Shown here: in pieces, positions 17,680-25,087 of the stretch
Layout: every line of letters begins with the position of its first letter
Numbering within the stretch: the stretch's first letter is position 1
Assembly (NCBI GenBank): GCA_029880325.1
Contig: JAOUOP010000040.1
Span: forward strand, 1-64,000
DNA length: 64,000 bases
Source: Myxococcales bacterium
Lineage (GTDB): Bacteria > Myxococcota_A > Polyangia > Polyangiales > JAFGIB01
Direction: 5' to 3'
The notes under the pieces: generated by a model
Databases searched by the model: none
What the model saw: only the letters and a program-made list of their open reading frames with translations
What the model was told of the DNA's origin: nothing
Made by a program: the position numbers and the translations under genes

Positions 17680-19212
17680 TCAGATGTCCACCTTGGACCA
17701 CGGCCGCTTGCGCATCCAGGCATTGCCGCGCTGGTTTTGCGATACGGCCCGGGCCGCGGAGCGGGCCGCCAGCAGCTGACCTTCGGCGCCAAGACCCGGC
17801 GCCACCTGCGGGCTGCACAACAGCAGCCCCTTCAGCGGCGTTCGCACCGGCATCGCACACAGTCCGAAGCTGCGGCTCACCGGGTAGTCGTGGATCAGGG
17901 TCATGGTCCCGGGGCCGCGCGGCAGGTGGGGGTCGAGCGCGAGGTTTTCGCCGGGATCGCGGGCTTCAGGGGGGCGACCGTCGTGGGGGGAGTCCAGCAA
18001 CTGCACGTGCTCGTCGAGGAAGGGGATCAGCCCGCCGAGGGCTTCCAGCAGGCGCTCGCGCACGTCGTCCAGGTAGCCGTCCTGGGTCTCGACGGGGCGC
18101 ACGGGAAGCAGCGCCTGGACGCAAAGCGAGACCCGGCTGTCGTCGATGCTGCGCTTTTGGATGCGCAGGCAGTTGGCGCCCAAGAGCGGCTGCTCGAGCT
18201 CGCCCACCAGGAATACCTCTTCGCCCATGCCCCGGGGCACGGCGCTTGGGTCGATGACGAGGTTGAGCGTGTAGCGATAGCGCGAGGCCTGGGGCTCGCC
18301 GAGCTTTTCGAAGATCTGTTCGAAGACTCTGCGGTCCTGCAAGAGCCGGCGCGTGGAGCTGACATCGGTGCCTGCGATCACAAAGCCGCTGCCCACCGCT
18401 TCATCCGAACCAAAGAGGCGCACGCCGTTGGCTCGTCCGCGATGGACCGAGATTTCCGAGGCCCGTTCCTGCATCCGAACTTCACCACTGTGATTGCGGA
18501 TGCGCTCGATGAGCAACTGCGACAGCGCCTCTAGGCCGCCCTCGAGGGCCAGCGAGTGCTGGTAGCAACCGGCGTAGAGTCGCGAGATCTGTAGGGCGGT
18601 GAGGTCGCGGGGATTGCTTCCGGCTTCGAAATAGGCTGGCGCGAGCGCGGCGATGCGGAAGGGATGGCTCTCGGGCAGCTCGTCGAGCACTTCGTACTGC
18701 TCGGAGCCGCGCACGAAGGGCAGGCTGGCGGCGATGCGGCTGAGTTCGCGCTTCTCCAGGAAGGACTCGGGGGGCCACATGCGGTCGTCGTTGAAGAGGC
18801 GGTTGCTGGCGTCGAAGCGGCGCTGGACCTGTCGGTGAAAGTCCACGATCACGCGTTTGAGTTCGGGAAACTCCCGGGCCATTTCGTGCTCGAAGGCTTC
18901 GTCGTCGCTGGCGAAGTCGAAGCGGTGTCCGGGCAGGGCGACCTGGTGGGGGCTGTGGCCGCCCGCCGTCAGGCGGCGAAAGCTCTGGGCCAGACCCAGC
19001 TCGCCGAAGATGCGCTCGGCCAGCGGCGAGCGGGCTGCATGAAAAGTGTAGGGGGCCGTTGGCAGTGAGCTGCGCCCCACGGAATAGGAGGGCGGCGCCT
19101 GCTGCTGGCCGACCACGAGCACGCGAAAACCCCGATTCGCCAGCAGTGCCGCGCAGCTCAGCGGCGCCAGCTCACGGCCCAATACGATCGCGTCGAAATA
19201 ACTTTGAGTCAC
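17680..19212 (-). CDS. Phytoene-desaturase-like/flavoprotein-like protein
   Basis: This 510-residue protein looks like an FAD-dependent amine oxidase/phytoene-desaturase relative. It has an N-terminal Rossmann beta-alpha-beta (AIVLGRELAPLSCAALLANRGFRVLVVG), a central segment SLALEGGLEALSQLL typical of this fold, and a C-terminal PLKGLLLCSPQVAPGLGAEG like the terminal FAD-binding motif. The GxGxxG loop is changed: only the first Gly is kept (GRELAP). FAD binding is therefore uncertain. Proteins of this kind are common in deltaproteobacteria but their substrates are unknown. The start is GTG. No carotenoid genes are close, and neighbours are pilT and purN. Confidence 0.65.
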   Translation of the reverse strand: MTQSYFDAIVLGRELAPLSCAALLANRGFRVLVVGQQQAPPSYSVGRSSLPTAPYTFHAARSPLAERIFGELGLAQSFRRLTAGGHSPHQVALPGHRFDFASDDEAFEHEMAREFPELKRVIVDFHRQVQRRFDASNRLFNDDRMWPPESFLEKRELSRIAASLPFVRGSEQYEVLDELPESHPFRIAALAPAYFEAGSNPRDLTALQISRLYAGCYQHSLALEGGLEALSQLLIERIRNHSGEVRMQERASEISVHRGRANGVRLFGSDEAVGSGFVIAGTDVSSTRRLLQDRRVFEQIFEKLGEPQASRYRYTLNLVIDPSAVPRGMGEEVFLVGELEQPLLGANCLRIQKRSIDDSRVSLCVQALLPVRPVETQDGYLDDVRERLLEALGGLIPFLDEHVQLLDSPHDGRPPEARDPGENLALDPHLPRGPGTMTLIHDYPVSRSFGLCAMPVRTPLKGLLLCSPQVAPGLGAEGQLLAARSAARAVSQNQRGNAWMRKRPWSKVDI

Positions 19213-19284
19213 GTCATGCGTTCCGACGGAAGCCGTGCTCGTTGGCCCCGCTCACGGGCTCACGCGTTGTCGCAGGCGCGCGCC

Positions 19285-19953
19285 TCATGAACGGTTCGGG
19301 TCGCACGCGAGCGGGGGGCTGAACAGGATCGAGTCGTCCTGGTTCAGAGGGCCGCGATGGCGGGGGCTCGGGCCCAGTTCCATGTGTCCGCAGGCGATGG
19401 CGTCGATGACCGCCGGCAGGATGCGATGTTCGGCCACCTGGATGCGCCGGTGCAGGCTCTCGGCGTCGTCGCCCGTGACCACGGGCACCGCGGCCTGGGC
19501 CAGAATCGGGCCGGTGTCGACGCCCGCGTCCACCAGGTGCACGGTGCAGCCGCTGATGCAAACACCCGCGGCGATGGCATCGGCCGGGCCCTGGGTGCCG
19601 GGGAAGAGTGGAAGCAGGGCCGGGTGCACGTTGATGATGCGGTGACTAAAGCGCTCGACCATGGCCGGGCCGACGATCTTCATGAAGCCGGCCAGTACCA
19701 CCAGGGCGGGCTCGAAGCCGGCGACGCACTCGGCCAGGGCGCGATCCCAGGCCTGCCTATCCGGGTGGGCCTTGAGGGGCACCACCGCGCTTTTCACGCC
19801 GCGCTGCCGGGCCAGTTGCAGGGCGCCGGCTTTGCTGCGGTCGCTGATCACTGCGGTGACCTCGGCGCGGCATTCGCCCCTGTCGATGGCGTCGAAGATC
19901 GCCGCCAGGTTGCTGCCGGTGCCAGAGGCCAGGACCGCGATGGGAAATACCAT
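19285..19953 (-). CDS. purN: Phosphoribosylglycinamide formyltransferase
   Basis: This enzyme uses 10-formyl-tetrahydrofolate to formylate GAR in purine synthesis. The 222-residue protein starts with IAVLASGTGSNLAAIFDAI, the phosphate-binding loop of PurN. It carries the catalytic Asn/His in INVHPALLP and the Asp of DAGVDTGPIL. The C terminus is about 20 residues longer than usual (RHRGPLNQDDSILFSPPLA). It starts nine bases after the purM stop, so the two are co-transcribed, a common arrangement. Confidence 0.94.
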   Translation of the reverse strand: MVFPIAVLASGTGSNLAAIFDAIDRGECRAEVTAVISDRSKAGALQLARQRGVKSAVVPLKAHPDRQAWDRALAECVAGFEPALVVLAGFMKIVGPAMVERFSHRIINVHPALLPLFPGTQGPADAIAAGVCISGCTVHLVDAGVDTGPILAQAAVPVVTGDDAESLHRRIQVAEHRILPAVIDAIACGHMELGPSPRHRGPLNQDDSILFSPPLACDPNRS

Positions 19954-19962
19954 CGGTAGGCT

Positions 19963-21000
19963 TCATCCGAGCTGGACGGCGGGCGCCCCGGTCGGTCGGG
20001 CGATGACCTCGCCGACCAGCGAAGCCCGCTCGCCGCTGTCGTTGAGCAGCTGGCAAAGCGCCTCGGCGCGCTGGGATTCGACCACCAGCACCATCCCCAG
20101 ACCCATGTTGAAGGTGCGAGCCATCTCCTGGGCGGGCACGTTGCCGAGGCGCGCGATCAAACCGAAGATCGGTGGCTCCGGCCAGCTGCCGGCCTCGAGT
20201 TTGCACGCCAGCTGCTGGGGCATGATGCGGGGTAGGTTGTCGGGCAGGCCGCCGCCGGTGATGTGCGCGACGGCCTTGACCCCGCCGGCGTCGAGCGCGC
20301 GTTGCAGGGGCGCAGCGTAGATTCGCGTCGGCCGCAGTAGCGCGTCGACGAGGGGCTCGCCGAGCGCATCGACGGGCGCGTCCAGGGCCAGGCCAGCCCG
20401 CTCTAGCAGCACGGCGCGGGCCAGGGAATAGCCGTTGGAGTGCAGGCCGTCGGAGGCGAGGCCGAGCAAGCGATCGCCGGGTTGCACGTCCGCCCGTGGC
20501 AGTAGGGCGCTGCGCTCGACCACACCGACGGAAAAGCCTGCCAGGTCGTACTCGCCGGCCTGGTACATGCCGGGCATCTCGGCGGTCTCGCCCCCGAGCA
20601 GGGCGCAGCCTGCCTGACGGCAGCCGTCGGCGATGCCCTCCACGACCCTCCCGGCCTGCTCCACATCGAGCTTGCCGGTGGCGAAGTAGTCCAGAAAGAA
20701 GAGCGGGCGCGCGCCGGTGGTGACCACGTCGTTGACGCACATGGCCACCAAGTCGATGCCCACCGTATGGTGGCGGTCGGCGGCGAAGGCCACCTTCAGC
20801 TTGGTGCCGACGCCGTCGGTGCCGGAGACCAGCACCGGGTCGTGCAGCCCCGACGGTAGCGCGCACAGGCCGGCGAAGCCGCCGACGCCGCTCAGGACTT
20901 CCGGGATCGAGGTGCGCGCAGCCAGCGGCCGGATGCGCTCGACCAGTCGCTCTCCGGCGTCGATGTCCACGCCGGCTTCGCGGTAGGTGACGCCCGACAC
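19963..21000 (-). CDS. purM: Phosphoribosylformylglycinamidine cyclo-ligase (AIR synthetase)
   Basis: This ATP-dependent enzyme converts FGAM to AIR, the fifth step of purine synthesis. Motifs include YREAGVDIDAGERLV at the N terminus, SGTDGVGTKLKVA, the GIDLVAMCVNDVVTTGA metal/ATP loop, GGETAEMPGMY and HITGGGLPDNLPR. A GTG giving 345 residues, the usual length, is taken as start because no ATG lies in the right place. A TTG three codons upstream is an alternative. It is followed closely by purN. The upstream gene is an unrelated membrane protein. Confidence 0.94.
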   Translation of the reverse strand: MSGVTYREAGVDIDAGERLVERIRPLAARTSIPEVLSGVGGFAGLCALPSGLHDPVLVSGTDGVGTKLKVAFAADRHHTVGIDLVAMCVNDVVTTGARPLFFLDYFATGKLDVEQAGRVVEGIADGCRQAGCALLGGETAEMPGMYQAGEYDLAGFSVGVVERSALLPRADVQPGDRLLGLASDGLHSNGYSLARAVLLERAGLALDAPVDALGEPLVDALLRPTRIYAAPLQRALDAGGVKAVAHITGGGLPDNLPRIMPQQLACKLEAGSWPEPPIFGLIARLGNVPAQEMARTFNMGLGMVLVVESQRAEALCQLLNDSGERASLVGEVIARPTGAPAVQLG

Positions 21001-21065
21001 GGCCGGCAAGCTACTGCAGCCCAGATCGGCGGTCAACGCGCCTGGGGACTTCGTGTCGATGACGC

Positions 21066-22460
21066 TCAGTAGGGACTCTCGGAGACGAAGCCGGCGCCCC
21101 GCTTTGCCGCGCTGGCTTTCTTCGGCTTGTTGACCACCCGTCGAGGCGGTTTTGGCCGACTGGCGCGCGGTGCCGGGACAGGCGGCGCTTTTTGGAGCGC
21201 GAACTCCAGGGCCCGATCGCGATCGAAGACCACCGACATGGAGCGGCTCTTGTAGCCGGGGGCGCTGGCCACGATGCGGTGGCTGCCGCTGGGCGTTTGG
21301 GTGGCGTCGTAGGGGACGTTGACGGCCGCACCGTCGATGGTCAGCGCTGCGCTCTCCGGCTGCACGCGAATGCGAATGCGCACTTCGGGGCTCGCGCTTG
21401 GTGGCGGGGGAGGCGGGGGGCCTTCGGCTTCGGCCGGCTGCTGGGGGGCGGCGGCTGCGGTCAGTTCGGCCTCGTCGGTCGCCTGGACCGTCGGGTCCTG
21501 TTGGGCGCTGGGGGGCGGCTCGACCGCTGGAGCTGCCGGGGCCGGCACCTCTTCCGCGGGCTCGGCTGCCGGAGCTGGCGGTGGGGGTTCGACTGCGGCC
21601 GCAGTGGGGGGCTGGGCCGCGGAGGCTGCGGGCGCGTCGGAATCGCCGCTGGAGATCATCAGCCAACCCAGGAGGGCGAAGCCTGCGACCGCACCTCCCG
21701 CCATCCAATAGGCGCTGCGTTTGCGCGAGACGCCCGGGATGACGGCTTCGTCGAAGACCGGCGTGGCTTCGGCCGTGGCCGCGCCGACGGGGGGGCCGGC
21801 TTCGACCGGAGCCGTTGCGACGGCTGGCGCCGCCGGTTCGGGCGCGCTCTTCGGGGCCTGAGCGGGTGCCGTGGGTGCGATGGCCGGCACGGCTTCCCAG
21901 CTGGGGCGAAAGGCCTGCGCGAAGCGGTCGGCGTCGGCGATGGAAAGCTGTGCCGCAGCTTCCTCGGGCGTTGCTGCGGCCACGCTCGCTTGTGTGCCGT
22001 CGGTCCCGGTGGCCTCGGCAGCAGTTTCGGCTTCGGAAGCTGCGCTCGCCGTGGCCTGCACTGTCCCCGAGTCATTGGGGGTATGGGGGCTGTCGTCCTC
22101 GGCTTCTGCGGCTGCGGAATCCACTGCCGCGGAAGCCACCGCCGGGGGATCACTCAGGGGGGGCTCATTCGGGGGGGGGCCACTGGAGTGGCCACTGGAG
22201 CGGCCACTGGAGGAGCCGTCTCCGGAGGAGCCGTCGCTGGAAGCCGCCTGCGCGTCGTTCGAGCGGCTGGCGTCGGTCCCTGCTTCGCGGCCGTCGTCGG
22301 TGCTCTCAGCGGTCGCGGCCGCTGGCTCGGTAGCCTCGGGCGCTGCCGGCTCCGACGCGCTGGCGCCATTTGTGCCCGCGTGCTCCGCTGACTCGGTCGG
22401 GACTTCACTCGGCACTTCGCCGAGCGATTCGTGCTGCGCCTCTACCTCTTCACCATTCAC
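21066..22460 (-). CDS. Low-complexity single-pass membrane protein with C-terminal PEGA-like domain
   Basis: This protein of about 464 residues is not recognised as a whole. The N-terminal 250 residues are rich in Ala, Ser, Glu and Pro and probably disordered. One transmembrane helix lies near YWMAGGAVAGFALLGWLMIS. A Pro/Ala-rich spacer leads to a beta-rich domain (RIRIRVQPESAALTIDGAAV, then PSGSHRIVASAPGYKSRS) that matches the PEGA pattern. The tail is basic. In the DNA a 12-base unit near GGCCACTGGAG repeats three times at about 22177-22213. The GTG start (MNGEEVEAQ) is a guess, since the frame is open further. It precedes purM on the same strand. Confidence 0.65.
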   Translation of the reverse strand: MNGEEVEAQHESLGEVPSEVPTESAEHAGTNGASASEPAAPEATEPAAATAESTDDGREAGTDASRSNDAQAASSDGSSGDGSSSGRSSGHSSGPPPNEPPLSDPPAVASAAVDSAAAEAEDDSPHTPNDSGTVQATASAASEAETAAEATGTDGTQASVAAATPEEAAAQLSIADADRFAQAFRPSWEAVPAIAPTAPAQAPKSAPEPAAPAVATAPVEAGPPVGAATAEATPVFDEAVIPGVSRKRSAYWMAGGAVAGFALLGWLMISSGDSDAPAASAAQPPTAAAVEPPPPAPAAEPAEEVPAPAAPAVEPPPSAQQDPTVQATDEAELTAAAAPQQPAEAEGPPPPPPPSASPEVRIRIRVQPESAALTIDGAAVNVPYDATQTPSGSHRIVASAPGYKSRSMSVVFDRDRALEFALQKAPPVPAPRASRPKPPRRVVNKPKKASAAKRGAGFVSESPY

Positions 22461-22568
22461 GACGCTTGTCTCGCGGTGGCCGCCGAACAAAGCGTGCAAG
22501 TTGCAACACAGCGGGCCGGCGCATCTCTGGATCGCCAGCCGCAACGGTAGCACCCGCCGTGCGGGCGC

Positions 22569-22979
22569 TCAATTTGCCTTTTCTTGCGCACGCCCCCGGG
22601 CCGCCATGTCTTCCGCGATTGCCGCTGTGTTCTGCAGCAGCGACTCGAAGGCTTCGTAGTCCAGGCCCTCGAGCCGGCGCAGGGCGCGCAGGTAGACGGC
22701 GCCGCTGGCCCGATCGATGGCGAAGGCGCAGTCTCCGGTCGATAGGAAGTTCAGCTCGAGCAGGCCGCGGTAGTAGTCGACGCCCGCGCCATCTGGCGGC
22801 TCGCCCATGTGCACCAGGAGCAGCAGCACATCGCTTTCCGCGATCACATTGATGCCGATCGCCAGTTCGCCGTGGCGGATGTCGGTGTAGCCCTCGTCGT
22901 CGAGGCGGTCGAATTCGGCGCCCACCGACTCGCCGAAGCGGTGCAGGTAGTCGTCGATTCGATCGAGTCCCGCGGCCAT
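22569..22979 (-). CDS. Small CesT/type III chaperone-like protein
   Basis: This 136-residue acidic protein starts at MAAGLDRIDDYLHRFGESV. The alternation of an N-terminal helix, a beta sheet with DVLLLLVHMGEPP, a helix-sheet part with GLLELNFLSTGDCAFAID and a final helix resembles the CesT/Tir-chaperone or YbjN fold. That fold binds secretion substrates or other proteins. No type III secretion genes are in the window, so the role is open. It is divergent from the amidase gene 135 bases away and precedes the PEGA-like membrane gene. The fold call rests on pattern recognition only. Confidence 0.5.
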   Translation of the reverse strand: MAAGLDRIDDYLHRFGESVGAEFDRLDDEGYTDIRHGELAIGINVIAESDVLLLLVHMGEPPDGAGVDYYRGLLELNFLSTGDCAFAIDRASGAVYLRALRRLEGLDYEAFESLLQNTAAIAEDMAARGRAQEKAN

Positions 22980-23114
22980 CGCAAAGAGTGCTCCGGAAGG
23001 CGCTGCCCCGGGTCCGAAAGGTCGAAGTGCCGATCGTCGGCAGCGGGGGCAGGTCACCGATTTTATAGGCCGATGCGAGCCCCCCGCAATGGGGATTTCT
23101 GGCAGGATGCGCGC

Positions 23115-24863
23115 GTGAGCAGCCCCCGGGCGAGGGTCGTTGTGGCGGTGACGCTATGTGCTGTGAGCGCTGTCGCTTGCATCGATCCCGGCGATGGAGC
23201 GGGCGCCGCGGCCCTGGCGCCCCTGCCCTCGGAGGGCCGCCTGCGGGCCATGGCCGCCTCCGAGCGCGCCGCCCTCTTCGCCCGTCTGGCCGAGGCAGCC
23301 CGCGCCGAGCACGGCAGTGACCGGGGCGTGCGTCATGCCCGGGATGCCGCCCGCGTGGCCGCCATCGGGGCGCGTTCGAAGTCGGGGGCCACCCAGTTGC
23401 CCGCCGCTCGCGATCTGTTGCGCAGCGCCATGCGGTCGGGTGCTACAGCCGCCGAGCGCTGCGAGGCGGGGCTCGAGCTGGCTCGCCTGGACGCCGTGCT
23501 GGCCGACGATGCGGCCGCGGCCCGCAGTACGCTCGCCGAGTTGCGCGAGCGCTTCGCCGATGCGGACAGCGCGCGCGCCTGTCTCGGGCGTGCCCGGCGT
23601 TTGGCCAAGAGTTTGCCCGCTGAGGCGGAGGCTGAGGCCAGCCCGATGCCGCCGCCGCCGACGACGCCACTGGCGACGCAGGAGCTGGCGGCGGGGTCGC
23701 TGGGCCCCGATGCCGACCCCGACGCCGACCCCCATGCCGACCCCCATGCCTGGCTCGCCGCCGAGGCCAAAGCCGGCACGGCCGCCCGTCCGCACCTGCA
23801 ACGCATCGCCGTTTATGGTGCTGCAGCCGCAGCCGGCGCGCCACCCGGGGGGCGCGATGTGCGGGCGGTGCTGCACTTCGATGCCGCCGCCGTCTATCGC
23901 CGTGGTGAGATCGCCGCCGCCGGTCTGCTGCCGCGGAGGGTGACCCTGGACCTGGACGACGTGGGCATCGCCCCCGAGGTTGCGCACACGTTTCCGGTGG
24001 CCGCCGGAGGGCTGTCGCGGATTCGCATCGTGGCGCTCGGGGCCTCGCGCACGCGTGTGAGCTTCGACGTCACGCCTTCGGCGAGCTATCGCGTCTTCTA
24101 CCTCGCCGATCCATTCCGGGTCGTGGTCGACTTCAGCGACCCGCAGGCGGCGGTGCAGCAAAAGCGGGCGGCGGGGCGGCTGACCACCATCGTGCTCGAC
24201 CCGGGTCATGGCGGCGAGCAGCCCGGGGCCCAAGGTCCCGATGGTCTAAAGGAATCCCACGTCGCCCTGGCCCTGGCCCGGCGCACCCGCCGGGTGCTGC
24301 TGCGACAGCTTGCGGATGTCGATGTGATCCTGACGCGCAGCGACGATCGCTTTATCAGCCTGGAAGAGCGCACTGCCATCGCCAACGGCTACGACGCCGA
24401 CCTCTTCGTGTCGATCCACCTCAACGCCTCCGAGTCGAGCGAGGATAAGGGCGGCGTGTCCACCTTCGTGCTCGACACCACCGACGATCAGGCTGCGCTT
24501 CGGCTGGCGGCCCTGGAGAATGGCACCGATGTGGCGGGTGTCAGCCGGCTACAGCTGATCCTGGCCTCGCTCTACCGTCATGAGCAGGCCGAGCAATCCC
24601 TAGCCCTGGCGCGTATGGTGCAATCCCATACGCTCGCGGGCGGGCGCCGAATCCTGCCCCAGCTCGGCGATCGCGGCGTCAAACGGGCCCTGTTCTACGT
24701 GCTGGTGGGCGCGCGCATGCCGGCCGTCCTGCTGGAGGCCTCCTTTATCAGCCGCCCCGACGAGGCCGCGGCGCTGCGCAGCGACGGCTACCGCGACGCG
24801 CTGGCCGAGGGCATCGCCAGGGGCATTGCGCGCTACGTGGAGCACAGCCGCCGGGCCCGATGA
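23115..24863 (+). CDS. N-acetylmuramoyl-L-alanine amidase, AmiC type, with lipoprotein-like signal
   Basis: This zinc amidase cleaves septal peptidoglycan. The 582-residue protein starts at GTG (AGGA lies seven bases before it) with a signal ending AVSAVAC, a weak lipobox. A helical repeat-like region follows (about 20-170), then a DADPDADPHADPHA linker and an AMIN-type beta domain (about 235-340, ending FRVVVDFS). The catalytic amidase_3 domain comes last. Zinc and catalytic residues are visible: His in LDPGHGGE, Glu in KESH, His in SIHLNAS and Glu in LLEASFISRPDE. The AMIN domain should target it to the division site or envelope. Confidence 0.88.
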   Translation: MSSPRARVVVAVTLCAVSAVACIDPGDGAGAAALAPLPSEGRLRAMAASERAALFARLAEAARAEHGSDRGVRHARDAARVAAIGARSKSGATQLPAARDLLRSAMRSGATAAERCEAGLELARLDAVLADDAAAARSTLAELRERFADADSARACLGRARRLAKSLPAEAEAEASPMPPPPTTPLATQELAAGSLGPDADPDADPHADPHAWLAAEAKAGTAARPHLQRIAVYGAAAAAGAPPGGRDVRAVLHFDAAAVYRRGEIAAAGLLPRRVTLDLDDVGIAPEVAHTFPVAAGGLSRIRIVALGASRTRVSFDVTPSASYRVFYLADPFRVVVDFSDPQAAVQQKRAAGRLTTIVLDPGHGGEQPGAQGPDGLKESHVALALARRTRRVLLRQLADVDVILTRSDDRFISLEERTAIANGYDADLFVSIHLNASESSEDKGGVSTFVLDTTDDQAALRLAALENGTDVAGVSRLQLILASLYRHEQAEQSLALARMVQSHTLAGGRRILPQLGDRGVKRALFYVLVGARMPAVLLEASFISRPDEAAALRSDGYRDALAEGIARGIARYVEHSRRAR

Positions 24864-25087
24864 GGCGAGTCCGGTGACGGCTGTCGATCGGGCGCACGCG
24901 GCTCTGGGGCGGGGTAGCCCCGCGTGGGCCACCCGAGTCCGCCGCGAAAATGCCCCCGTACCTGCTCGGTCCGCGGCTATCCCGGACGGGGTTACGGCGC
25001 TCCGAAAGCCAGGCAGGCTCGCGTGACACCCGTCACCTCGACGTTCGGCTGGCGCCAGCGCCCGAGATCCAGGATACTGCGCGCCGC

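Noticed and set aside
22809..23114. N-terminal extension of the amidase frame
   Set aside because: It is antisense to the CesT-like gene, and a good lipoprotein-type signal begins at the GTG at 23115.
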